NCBI GenBank assembly: GCA_024752435.1
Contig: CP103025.1
Location: forward strand, 1,798,001-1,862,000
Length of the DNA stretch: 64,000 nt
Source of the DNA: Allantophomopsis cytisporea
Lineage: Eukaryota > Ascomycota > Leotiomycetes > Phacidiales > Phacidiaceae
Reading direction: 5' to 3'
Position numbers and translations under genes: made by a program. The first letter of the stretch is position 1, and each line of letters starts with the position of its first letter. Below are positions 47,453 through 58,500 of the stretch, in pieces. The notes below the pieces were generated by a model, which saw only the letters and a list, made by a program, of their open reading frames with translations, did not search any database and was not told where the DNA came from.

Positions 47453-48499
47453 TCAGCCTGAGAAGTCTCCCAATTCCGACCCGACTTCTGGGATCCGTGG
47501 CCGTGATGATTTACCGCAAAAACAGTCCCGTCTGCAAACAACTGCCACCCTAGCCAGGATCTCTGCTCTTGATTTCGAGGTTTGTGCTTCAGACTTGCGG
47601 TACATACGTCGGTCATATGCGATCATATCGGACACGATGAATTGTACGGCCATATCCCAATCTGGATTGAAGTCATCAGGAACAATGATATTCTTATCGT
47701 TTTCCCCGAATCCAGAATGGTTCTTCAAATGACCACGTTCAGTGGTCAAGGTGTTGCACCACCATTTGTACATTCGACCCAATGCCTTCTTGTCGTACAT
47801 GTTGCGTAAAGGACTGCAATACGCTTCATCCTCCGCACGATCTTCAAAAACAACAACGCGTTTGCCATGTCTTTCGATATCTCTGATTATTGTGAAGGAA
47901 GTCAAACAGCACCATACTGGATATAGATGTTTTCTGTATGCCAGGAGGTCCTCGATAGTATTCCTTGTAGCAGCCAAGTGTTTGACAGAGAACATCTTGC
48001 ATAGCTTGACCAAGTCCCATAGCCTGGCCTCGTCTATTGGAAGCATAAGCGTGTCGATATGACTGTTGAAGTAGATGTATGAAGCTTCGTCCAGGTGTCT
48101 AACGCCTAGTCTCCTTAGACTCTTGCGTGTCCACTGCGTATATATTCTCTTGGCTTCATTCCGAGACTCTTGATTGACGGTAAAGATTGCAGGCAACTCC
48201 TCTCTGCTTAATTTACATTTGTAACCACAATCGTATTCATCATCATCTCTGAGTTCAAATATTCTTAGAATTGGAAAGCGTCGCCAGATCTTCAAGCGTG
48301 GCTCGATTGGTAACTTAGGGGAGTACACGAAGGTTGGAGACCATAGTGCCTGATATCTAAGATCATCTCTCAGTCTGGTGAGCTGGTTCTGAAGAAGAGA
48401 GTTCTGAGCACGAGATGTTTCGAATTGGCCTTGCAAAGCTGCCAACTGACTCTGGAGAGAGGGGATTTGACTGGCATGACTGATGAGATCCTTGACCAT
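47453..48499 (-). CDS. 2EXR-domain protein with N-terminal coiled coil
   Basis: A single exon of 348 aa. Residues ~10-48 form a Gln/Leu-rich heptad-like helix (PSLQSQLAALQGQF, then NSLLQNQLTRLRDDL), a probable coiled coil. It is followed by the 2EXR-like core: KLPIEPRLKIWRR, in which a Phe-x-x-Leu-Pro-x-Glu-Ile-Arg-like helix is expected, then FELRDDDEYDCGY, PAIFTVNQESRNEAKR and the YIYFNSHIDTLMLP strand. 2EXR proteins are an expanded, poorly understood family in filamentous fungi and resemble F-box-like proteins. No biochemical role is known to me. The usual LPxEIR sequence is LPIEPR here. The C-terminal tail has a Cys-rich patch (VVCRRDCFCGKSSRP). Upstream lies a 2-kb gene-poor stretch. Confidence 0.8.
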   Translation of the reverse strand: MVKDLISHASQIPSLQSQLAALQGQFETSRAQNSLLQNQLTRLRDDLRYQALWSPTFVYSPKLPIEPRLKIWRRFPILRIFELRDDDEYDCGYKCKLSREELPAIFTVNQESRNEAKRIYTQWTRKSLRRLGVRHLDEASYIYFNSHIDTLMLPIDEARLWDLVKLCKMFSVKHLAATRNTIEDLLAYRKHLYPVWCCLTSFTIIRDIERHGKRVVVFEDRAEDEAYCSPLRNMYDKKALGRMYKWWCNTLTTERGHLKNHSGFGENDKNIIVPDDFNPDWDMAVQFIVSDMIAYDRRMYRKSEAQTSKSRAEILARVAVVCRRDCFCGKSSRPRIPEVGSELGDFSG

Positions 48500-50666
48500 T
48501 ACCTAGGGAGATTAGCAAACTGTCGAGAAACCATAGGGAACTCAGTGAACTTCGAGAGGTTCAACACGGTTCTCCATATCATGTCTCTTAGCACCTGTCT
48601 GATTAATAGGACGAGACATAGGTCGTGAGTATTCATGAACGTCCGATTCTTCTGGGGGGATTGGTGATATCCATGATGGTTATAATAGGTCTGAAGAAGC
48701 TTATGTTAGTCACGCGAAGTGGTCGAATTGGCAGACTCGCTCACTTTGATATGGACGGCGGACAGGTTGTTGGTAAGTGTGCAGATTAGAAATGAGAATT
48801 GTGAAAAGCCAGCAAGACGTAAATTAGAATGGGTGCTAATGGTCCGAACACTAACACTAAGCTTATGAATGGACATGTAAATATCTTAATAGAGCTTATT
48901 ATGCTCATAAAATGTGTTATTGAGAAAATAAGTGAGCTTTCTGTTGAAAGTTTAAGCAAATGCTAGCTAGACGCGAACTAATCGTATCTATATCATATGT
49001 AGAAGGTAGTTATGATAATCACTTTAGAATCTCAGAAGTTACAATCCATAAGATCCTAATTTTGATTTGTACACGCTGTTGTTTTGAAGACATTGTTTGA
49101 CAATAAGTACAAATTGTAATGATATGATACCTTGAAAGAAGTTTCAAATTGGTATTTGTGAATTCGAACATCGTCCCTCAAAGCCTTCCCTGATTCATCT
49201 ATGGAGCTACATAATCCTTGTCTTTTGTATAAGTCATTTAGTTTTTTTACGAGGCTCCCGATTAACAAAACAGATAGCAGGTACAATTTCTCTTTCTAAT
49301 TTGTAGATCCAGCCGAATCCTTCATCTCATTCTTCAGCGGAAGTATAGGAAACTCTACTGGAGGAGCAGTACCGTCAGATCTCTCTGTGAAACTCAATTG
49401 GCAAATTTATGAAGTAGAAAAAAGACAACACCAGATTGCGAAGCTGATCTCAGCAATGGCAAGGTTCTTCTGAGCGAAGTGAAATTGTTGGGTGTGGGAA
49501 TTATAAGCCTGCTCTTGGAACAATATAATCTCCTTACGAAGCCTGGGTTGTGCTTTGATGAGTCCAACAGAACTAGTAAAGTCTTGTATCTTTGACTGGT
49601 GCTAATCAAGATGTATTGACGCCATGTCTGTGAGCTCCTACTCACCTTCAGGACCTCGACATGTTTCTCATTGACGTACCTGCGATTGGAAGATAACAAC
49701 GTAGATGTCAAAAGCTGGCCATCCCCAGCACACGGGATCTTAGGAAGCTTGGTAATATTCATTGATGCATGTCTGAAGTATCTGTTGGTCAGTGGTTAAA
49801 GTAAAGTATCGGGAGAGGAGTACTACGTGACGTCTTTAAGTTTGAATATCAAAAAGAAGGCATACGCATTATTATGTGTTTTACAGGGAGTTGGAATTAT
49901 TGAGGATTTGGCAACGTAGGGAAAGAAGGTACCAGGAATGTCAGAAGCCTAGTATACTGCTTTGTTTACTCTGCCTGATTAGGTAGAAGGAGAAGAGTTG
50001 GTTCCGACAGTCAAGGCCCTCTTTCGCATATGTAACCAATTGGACTTTGGGCGTACATTGATTTGATGGCACTCTAGACAACAGGTTTATAGCTGTGGAG
50101 TCAATAAAGCCTACAAAGAGCACTTGGAATTTCTAAGAAATGGCTACCTACCTAGCGACGCAGTTGCTATCAAGTATTAATGTTATAGTCTAATCACCCC
50201 TCATGTTCCGATGAGGTCTGCATCGGCGCTTAGACTGACCAACCCTCTTGTCAGCTCTAGTATCTTGAAGTGCATCTTTCACATGGGCTATCACTTGCCA
50301 CATTATGGCCAAAACGTTATGACGCTCTTCCTTTGGTCAATGTTCAACTCCATTAACTGAACAAAAATAAGACTCGAGGTCTAAGAGAATATGCAAGCAC
50401 CACCGTTTCTATACAATTGGACTATAGAGATAAACAGAAATTGAGAATGCTTATACCTGTGATTATGAATAGTACTCAACCAGCACCTGCATCCCAGAAC
50501 TATGCCTAGTATCTCACTCATATTTTGGAATACTTTGATTTAGTCGTAGTCGCCACTTTCAATTCGCTATATTTCCCTCGACGCGTCTACAATGTACAAT
50601 CCGCCTAAGGGAAGTATGTTCGAAGTGTTCCACCCCACTAATCCCCGAAGACTCTCAACCAGCAAT
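48500..50666. other. Gene-poor region between the 2EXR and cox8 genes
   Basis: About 2.2 kb, moderately AT-rich (especially 48840-49100). Apart from the doubtful small gene at 49407-49762 I see no coding or RNA feature. Confidence 0.55.
49407..49762 (-). CDS. Doubtful small gene or gene remnant, helical protein
   Basis: A tentative two-exon model, 49762-49646 and 49595-49407, gives 101 aa with clean GTGAGT...CACCAG splice sites. The first exon reads MNITKLPKIPCAGDG and ends HVEVLK. The second reads SKIQDFTSSVGLI, then LRKEIILFQEQAYN and FHFAQKNLAIAEISF, a composition compatible with a coiled coil. Without splicing the frame reads into an Arg/Ser-rich stretch that looks non-coding. I recognise no family. 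It might be the N-terminal remnant of a coiled-coil 2EXR-type protein like its neighbour. The evidence is weak and chance is possible. Confidence 0.25.
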
Positions 50667-51018
50667 TTACTGGTTCTTGTATGTTTGCCAGACTGTAAGT
50701 AACCGAAATTAGTATTTACAAGTCAGAGGAAAGAGCAGTTGATGAACTTACCGGCAACACCGAATGGTGCACCGAAACCGAGAGCTAAAGCAGGTCAGTC
50801 ATTGTGTACTGCAATTGAGCGCAGGAACTAATCCTACCCATGAATCCCCAGTATCTCAAGGCGAACCACTTGGTCAATGGGTTGAATGGAATGTTGCTTC
50901 GTGGTCCCTCTGGGTAATGGTATGGGGAGCTCATCTGGGCGCGGGTGGTGGAGAAGCCACGGCGGGCGACCATAGAGGTCGTGGAGGAGGAGGCACGAAC
51001 AGCTGCACGGGAAAGCAT
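50667..51018 (-). CDS. cox8: Cytochrome c oxidase subunit 8 (mammalian COX7C homologue)
   Basis: Three exons, 51018-50838, 50784-50752 and 50692-50667, give 79 aa. The gene is easily missed because the last two exons are 33 and 26 nt. The N-terminus (MLSRAAVRASSSTTSMVARR, then GFSTTRA) is a mitochondrial presequence with a processing-like RRGFS site. The mature part starts YHYPEGPRSNIPFNP and continues KWFALRYWGFM-ALGFGAPFGVAVWQTYKNQ (joined at the hyphen from two exons). This is the single-membrane-helix COX8/COX7C subunit of respiratory complex IV in the inner membrane. The divergent neighbour is mtr4, about 300 bp away. Confidence 0.92.
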
Positions 51019-51318
51019 CTTTGACGGTCAGTGCAAACAACTCGTAAATATTGTCAGAGCCAACATACCTTGATAATTGTAGAATGATCTTGTTGATTCG
51101 AGGTCATCGTCCAAATTGTGGTTCGATGAGCCGAACATGAAGGAGCAAGGCGCTAGCGCTGTTGCCTCAGGCTTCTATAAAATATTTGGTTACGAAATTC
51201 TGTGAGCGAGCGCATACGTGAAATCAACAAAGTTGATCTTGGATTAGCTTCCTTGCTTGTCCACAATTTTGCACAACAATTTCAAGGCCTTTGCTCGCAG
51301 TAGGACCTAATCGCCACA
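51019..51318. promoter_or_regulatory. Short divergent promoter region between cox8 and mtr4
   Basis: Exactly 300 bp lie between the two start codons, so both promoters share this interval. No TATA box stands out. Confidence 0.6.
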
Positions 51319-54300
51319 ATGGACGATTTGTTCGACGTCTTCGATGACCAACCACAAGGTGATAGATCGGCTGCGCCAGCTCCAAAGAGAACAAGACCGA
51401 AGAAGGATAAGAGCAAGAAACGAACCGCAAATGGCGATGTAAAAAAGTCGGAAGAACTCAAAAATGGCGACACAGAAATGGAGGAAGCCGCGCCAGAAGC
51501 TTCTTTGGAGGAGGAGGAGGAGGAGGAGGAGGAAGCTGATGAAGAGATCGACAGAGAGGCAGATCTGAAGGAAAGCAAGAGAAGAAAGCGGGATCAAGAA
51601 CCTGAGCCAGTCGTCACGGACTCGTTCCAAACAGCACAATCACGAGAGCTTGCAGCTGCGCAAGGCTTGCAAGGAGCATCAGACGCGACTGCATTGGTTT
51701 TACAGCATAACATTCAGCATCAGGTCTCTCTTCCTCCAGATTACGACTACGTTCCTATTTCCCAGCACAAGTCCCCCAAAAATCCGGCACGAACATGGCC
51801 TTTCGAGCTTGATCCTTTCCAAAAAGTCTCTATTGCCTCGATAGAGCGAGGAGAAAGTGTCTTGGTCTCCGCCCACACTAGTGCAGGAAAGACTGTTGTC
51901 GCAGAGTATGCCATTGCTCAGAGTTTGAAGAACAATCAGAGAGTCATCTATACCAGTCCGATCAAAGCCTTGAGTAACCAAAAGTACCGAGAATTTGCTG
52001 CAGAGTTTGGAGATGTGGGACTGATGACGGGAGATGTCACAATCAACCCAACAGCCACTTGCTTGGTTATGACCACTGAGATCTTGAGATCCATGTTATA
52101 TCGTGGCTCTGAGATTATGCGCGAAGTGGCTTGGGTCATATTCGACGAGGTGCATTACATGAGAGACAAATCCAGAGGTGTTGTATGGGAGGAGACTATC
52201 ATTTTACTTCCGGACAAGGTCAGATATGTGTTCCTTTCTGCGACCATTCCAAACGCCATGCAATTCGCGGAATGGATCACCAAGATTCATCAACAACCTT
52301 GTCACATTGTATATACGGATTTCCGCCCCACGCCACTGCAGCACTACTTCTTCCCTGCAGGAGCTGATGGGATCCATCTGATTGTCGACGAGAAAGGCAA
52401 CTTTAGGGAGGACAATTTCCAGAAGGCCATGTCAACTATTGAGGAAAAGAAAGGTGCCGATCCAGCCGATATTAATGCCAAGCAGAAGGGCAGAGGAAAG
52501 GACAAGAAGACAAACAAAGGGGCCAACAAAGAAACCTCCGACATTTACAAGATTGTGCGAATGATTATGATCAAGCATTACAATCCGGTTATTGTCTTCA
52601 GCTTTAGCAAGCGAGAGTGCGAAGCATACGCTTTGCAAATGAGCTCTCTGGCATTCAATGACGAGTCAGAGAAGGCTATGGTTACGAAGGTGTTCAACAG
52701 CGCTATTGAAATGCTTTCGGACGAAGATAAGACTCTGCCACAGATTCAGCACATTCTTCCTCTTCTTCGCCGAGGTATTGGTGTCCATCACTCTGGACTT
52801 CTACCAATCTTGAAGGAGACAATCGAGATTCTGTTCCAGGAGAACTTGATTAAGGTTCTTTTTGCCACTGAAACTTTCTCCATTGGGCTGAACATGCCTG
52901 CCAAGACTGTGGTTTTCACTAGCGTTCGTAAATTCGATGGTACTAGTGAGCGACTCTTGACTCCGTCAGAATTTATTCAGATGTCAGGACGTGCTGGTAG
53001 AAGAGGACTCGATGACCGAGGTATTGTGATTATGATGATTGATGGTAAGATGGAGCCGAAGGATGCGAAGACGATCGTACGTGGTGAGCAAGATAAGCTC
53101 AACTCGGCGTTCTACCTCGGATATAATATGATTCTCAACCTCATGAGAGTTGAGGGGATTTCCCCGGAATTCATGTTGGAGCACTGCTTCTACCAATTCC
53201 AAAACACTGCCAGTGTCTCTGGCCTGGAGCAAGATCTTCAGGACCTTCACGCTCAGAGAGATAGCCTCGAGATACCTGATGAGGCGAGCATCAAGGAGTA
53301 TTATGATTTACGTCAGCAGCTCACATCCTATACCAAAGATATGCGGGATGTAATCAACCATCCAAACTATTGCCTGCAATTTATGCAGCCCGGTAGAGTG
53401 GTTCACATCAAATATGCAGACCATGACTTTGGCTGGGGTGCTGTCGTAAAGTTCACTCCGCGCCGCCCAGGAAATGGACAAAAATCGACAGACTACCCAC
53501 CACAACAGTCTTACATCTTAGATGTCTTGCTACCTGTGTCTGACAGCAGCACTGTTGGTACGCAGACACACCAAGATCTCCCTTCTGGAATTAAGCCTCC
53601 AGCCAAGGGCGAAAAGGGTAAGATGGAGGTTGTCCCGGTGCTACTCTCGTGCATTGAAGCAATCGGCCACGTCCGAATTTTCCTGCCTAAGGACTTGTTG
53701 TCAGCTGAACAACGCAACATTGTACGCAAGTCTCTCGATGAGGTTAAGCGTCGTTTCCCAGATGGTATCGCTATTCTGGACCCAATTGAAAACATGGGCA
53801 TCACCGACGAATCGTTCAAAAAGCTACTTCGCAAGATTGAAGTCCTCGAATCACGTCTTCTGTCGAATCCTCTGCACAACTCGCCACGACTTCCCGAGCT
53901 TTACGACCAGTATGCTGGTAAAATGGACATTGGTAAGCAGATTAAGGAAAAGAAGAAGGCAATTACAGCTGCATTGTCGATCATGCAGCTTGATGAGCTA
54001 AAATCTCGTAAGCGTGTACTAAGACGTCTTGGTTTCATCAACGACCAAGAGGTTGTACAGCTGAAGGCCCGTGTTGCATGCGAGATCTCAACCGGCGATG
54101 GCCACGAATTACTCCTTTCTGAACTCTTGTTCAATCGTTTCTTTAATGAACTCTCCCCAGAACTGTGTGCCGCAGTCCTCAGTTGTTTCATTTTTGAGGA
54201 GAAATCTCAATGTCCACCACTCAAGGAAGAGCTCTCTAAGCCATATCGGGAGATCCAGGCACAAGCTCGCATTATTGCTAAGGTCTCTCAAGAATCAAAA

Positions 54301-54634
54301 CTCGCTGTCAATGAAGAGGAATACGTCCAGTCTTTCAAATACGAGCTGATGGAGGTGGTATATGCTTGGGCACACGGCAAATCCTTTGCTGAGATTTGGT
54401 AAATCACCTTTGAAACCTTTTCCCGATGACTTACATACTAACGGATATGACAGTAAAATGACCGATGTATACGAGGGCTCCTTGATTCGCCTCTTCCGTC
54501 GTTTGGAAGAATTATTACGACAGATGGCACAGGCTGGTAAAGTGATGGGCAGTGAAGAGCTGAGTGCCAAGTTTGAGGAATCACTTACTAAGATTCGTCG
54601 CGATATTGTTGCGGCTCAATCTTTGTATTTGTAG
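51319..54634 (+). CDS. mtr4: Exosome-activating RNA helicase Mtr4 (Dob1)
   Basis: Two exons, 51319-54398 and 54454-54634, give 1,086 aa. Mtr4 is a 3'-5' DExH RNA helicase that feeds substrates to the nuclear exosome, partly as a member of TRAMP, in rRNA processing and RNA surveillance. The N-terminus has a basic KRTRPKKDKSKKR stretch and a long acidic run (residues ~66-78). Walker A is HTSAGKT at 186-192, the DEVH box is at 276-279, SAT is near 307, and motif VI QMSGRAGRRG is at 554-563. The arch domain with its KOW insert follows (QPGRVVHIKYADHDFGWGA). The DSHCT helical domain closes the protein, ending IRRDIVAAQSLYL. The final intron splits a Cys codon in AEIW/CKMTD, a conserved place. Confidence 0.96.
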
Positions 54635-55537
54635 ACATTGTCTATTCCGCTGAGAACTTAGATGGTATAGAAAAGTGGATTTGCGGAGTTGCATGGCCGG
54701 TTTCTAATACATGGTATGGTATGGTTGGGTAGTCTTGGTGTTATGGTGTCCTGCATATATACCGACCGCTTTTTAAAGTGCTGTCGTTTTGTGTTTGCTT
54801 CATCTGAATTTTGCACTATGGAGAATTTCATCCTTGATTTAATGAGACAATTCATATATAATGGTGAAGGTTTTTGAGTTTGTGACAAAGTTAACTCTGA
54901 TGATTGAGATGATGCCGATGGACCCGGAGATCTCTCAACGATCCGCTCGAAACGTGAGACCAATAACAGTTGCTGGGACATTGTGACCACATGTATAATT
55001 TCATTTTCGGGACACCATCCCCAAAATTTATTGCATTCCTCAATACTACCCTCCATGTAGCTGAACCTATGGAATTTGGCCCCGATAATGTCTCAACTAG
55101 TGTCTGAGCTTTTAGGAAGCTGAGAACCAGTCGCTTCTTGGAGACTGACGACTGACAAACGGTGCTACTAGCTGGGCTTACCCTGCATTGCATATCATAG
55201 CCTACATGGTTGTCGGACTTTTATTGAGTTACCTCGGCGATGTTGGTAAATTGACCAGTCACCATTAGTTGAGGCTTGTGATACTGATGATAAGAATCTT
55301 TTGATTTGTGAGCAGATCTAGATTTCGCACCGAAATCGTATAGTACTGGCTAAATTGCTTCACCAATCCTGGAAATGATATAATTATATAACATTGAGTA
55401 TTTGAGAGTGTGATATCCCCAGGGCTTGGTGAATTGTATATTCTTAAGAGCTGGATAAGATATCTTGTCAACATCATTTCAACCAAAAAATTCAAAGATA
55501 ATGCAACAGAACATCTGATTGTTGTTTTTGAATTACA
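54635..55537. other. Intergenic region upstream of the polyketide synthase
   Basis: About 900 bp holding the mtr4 3' end and the PKS promoter. No reading frame or regulator-binding palindrome was convincing. A T-rich patch (TTGTTTTTG) lies just before the PKS start. Confidence 0.6.
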
Positions 55538-58500
55538 ATGATTCAGAAAATTGAAGATGTTTCTATGCCCATTGCCGTGATAGGCATGGGTTGTCGTTTT
55601 CCGGGAGACGCGACATCTCCTGACAAGCTGTGGGACGTTCTTGCCGAAGGTCGAAGTGAATGGTCTGAATTCCCGAAGGACCGCATCAATATCGATGGCT
55701 TCTACCATCCAAGTGGTGATAGACAGGGCTCTGTGAGTTTCATTTCTTCCTTGCAAATTCAGCCTTTACTGATATGGAATACAAGATCAATTTTCGTGGC
55801 GGCCATTTCCTGTCATCAGATGTAGCAGCTTGGGATGCTCCCGTAAGTTGATCCACTACATTGACAGCTAGTTCTTGTTATAGCAACAAGACTTACGCTT
55901 ATTAGTTTTTCTCGATAACAACCCAGGAGGCTGCTGCAATGGACCCTCAGCAACGAATCTTACTTGAAGTCTCCTATGAAGCACTTGAAAATGGTAAACG
56001 ATTTCCGGGAAGTCTATGTCGCGTAATTATCAAACTAACAAGCTCTTAGCTGGAATACCTATAGAAAGCCTACCTGGAAGTGCTACGGCAGTTTATTGCG
56101 GGTCCTTTGTCAAAGGTAGCACAAAACGTGAAAACTAGACAACGCTTACTGATATGTACAGACTATGAACAGATATGCCTACGAGATCCAGATGACTCGC
56201 CAATATACGCTGCTACAGGAAATGGTATCGCAATTATGTCGAATAGACTCTCCTGGTTCTACGATCTCCGAGGTCCAAGCATGACTCTTGACACAGGCTG
56301 CTCTGCTAGTCTCGTTGGAGTGCATTTAGCTTGTCAAAGTTTAAGGACTGGAGAATCAAAGCTGGTATGTCATATAAGCTCTATCATGATTTCCTTCATT
56401 TTGGTTTCTTTGCAGAATCCCTTGTTCTATACCTGTGGTTTTTTAATATTTGCGTATTTATTTTTTATCATTCTTTTGACAAACCATAGGCAATAGCTGC
56501 AGGCGCCGGTCTCATCTTAACACCAAGTACTATGATGCCAATGACAGCATTAAATTTTTTGAGTCCGGATGGGAAATGCTTCACCTTTGATGAGCGTGCC
56601 AATGGCTATGGCCGGGGAGAAGGTATAGGCATGGTCATTCTCAAGCCCCTGAAAGATGCTCTACGAGATAACGACACGATTCGAGCAGTGATTCGCGGAT
56701 CGAGCGTAAACCAAGATGGGAGAACTCCAGGAATTACAGTCCCAAGTAAAGACTCACAAGTAGACAACATCCGCAACGTCTACAGGATGGCTGGCCTTGA
56801 TTTTTCAGAGACTGCTTATTGTGAGGCGCATGGGACAGGGACTCAAGTGGGGGATCCAGCAGAACTGGGTGCTATTGGTGAGGTTTTCGGCCATACAAGA
56901 AGTTCTGAAAATCCACTTTATGTGGGGTCCGTCAAGACTAATATCGGCCATCTCGAGGGTTGTGCTGGTATTGCTGGACTCATAAAAGCAGTTTTAACAT
57001 TGGAAAGGGGGTTGATCCCTCGGAATCTATGGTTCGAGAATTGCAACACCAAGATTTCTCTCCAAGAGGGGCATATTGAGGTAAGTTATCGTACATGGAT
57101 TCCATTCATATGGACTTGCTCGAGAGATTTGAGGCTCTATCAAATTAAATATTTGAGGTCTTGAGTTGTAATGTGTCTAACACAACAAAGGTTCCCACGA
57201 AGCTGACTCCATGGCCCGTAGACGGCCTTCGTAGGGCCAGCGTCAATTGCTTTGGTTTTGGAGGGACTAATGCACATGTCATTCTAGACGATGCCGCCCA
57301 TTACTTGTCGAAGCGTGGTCTTATTGGAAATCACTCCACTATCATTGACGCAGCCCCTGCCACACCAAACTCTGAAGACTCATTCGTGGACTTGGATACT
57401 AGTATTGGCTTGAATGACTATAATGGAACTGAGAGAAAACGTTTGTATGTCCTGAGCTCCCATGAGCAAAGCGGTATAGGTCGCCTTATCAACATCTACA
57501 CGCAGTATTTAAAAGACCACGTCGGCTTTACGTCACCCGACGGCACTCTGAAAGACTTCTCGTATACTCTTGGTGTTAGGCGGTCGATGTTAGCATGGAG
57601 ATCGTTCGTCATTGCCTCCTCTATCCAGGAACTTCAAGACAACATGTCATCAACTATCGCGAAGCCTATAAGGTCTTCCAACAATTTGAAGATTGCATTT
57701 GTGTTTACTGGGCAAGGGGCTCAGTGGTATAGAATGGGTAGAGAGCTGCTAATATACGATGATTTCTCCTTGAGTCTCCATGAAGCTGAGATGGTCTTCA
57801 AGGACATGGGATGCAAATGGTCGCTGATGGACGAATTGCTGCAGGACGAAAAGTCCTCTCGCATCAGCCTACCAACTCTGAGCCAGCCAATGTGTACTGC
57901 TCTGCAAATTGCCCTTGTGGACCTTCTGAAGGCATGGGAAATCACCCCTTATGCCGTAGTTGGGCATTCCAGTGGCGAGATCGCAGCAGCATACTGCAAA
58001 GGAGCTATCACCAAGCGAGATGCATGCAGACTTGCATACCACCGTGGCCAAGCGGCGGATTTATTAAGTACCCTTGCTCCAACTATTAGAGGCCGAATGA
58101 TAGCAGTCTCCATGTCCGCGAAGGAAGTCAACAAACATATCAAGACCATTAAGACCAAGCAAAATACCCTTGACATTGCCTGCATCAACAGCGGAGACAA
58201 TACCACAGTCTCAGGTGATGAAGATGCAATTATGGCCTTGAGGGAACTTCTTGTATCCAATAGAACGACTGCCCAGCTTCTTGCTGTTACGACTGCATAC
58301 CACTCTGAACACATGAATTTGATCAAGAACTCTTATCTCGAATCTATCAAGGACATAGGTTTTATAGTGGCAGATTCTGGTTGCCAAATGTTCTCAAGTG
58401 TGACCGGCTCTGAAGTCCATAATAAAGACCTCGGTGCCTCATATTGGGTAACAAATCTTGTGTCCCAGGTAAGGTTTTCAGATGGCATGCAGTCCTTGAT

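Noticed and set aside
54658..55760. Minus-strand frames between mtr4 and the PKS start, considered as a divergent cluster gene
   Set aside because: They have no recognisable domain, an uneven composition, and one overlaps the first PKS exon.
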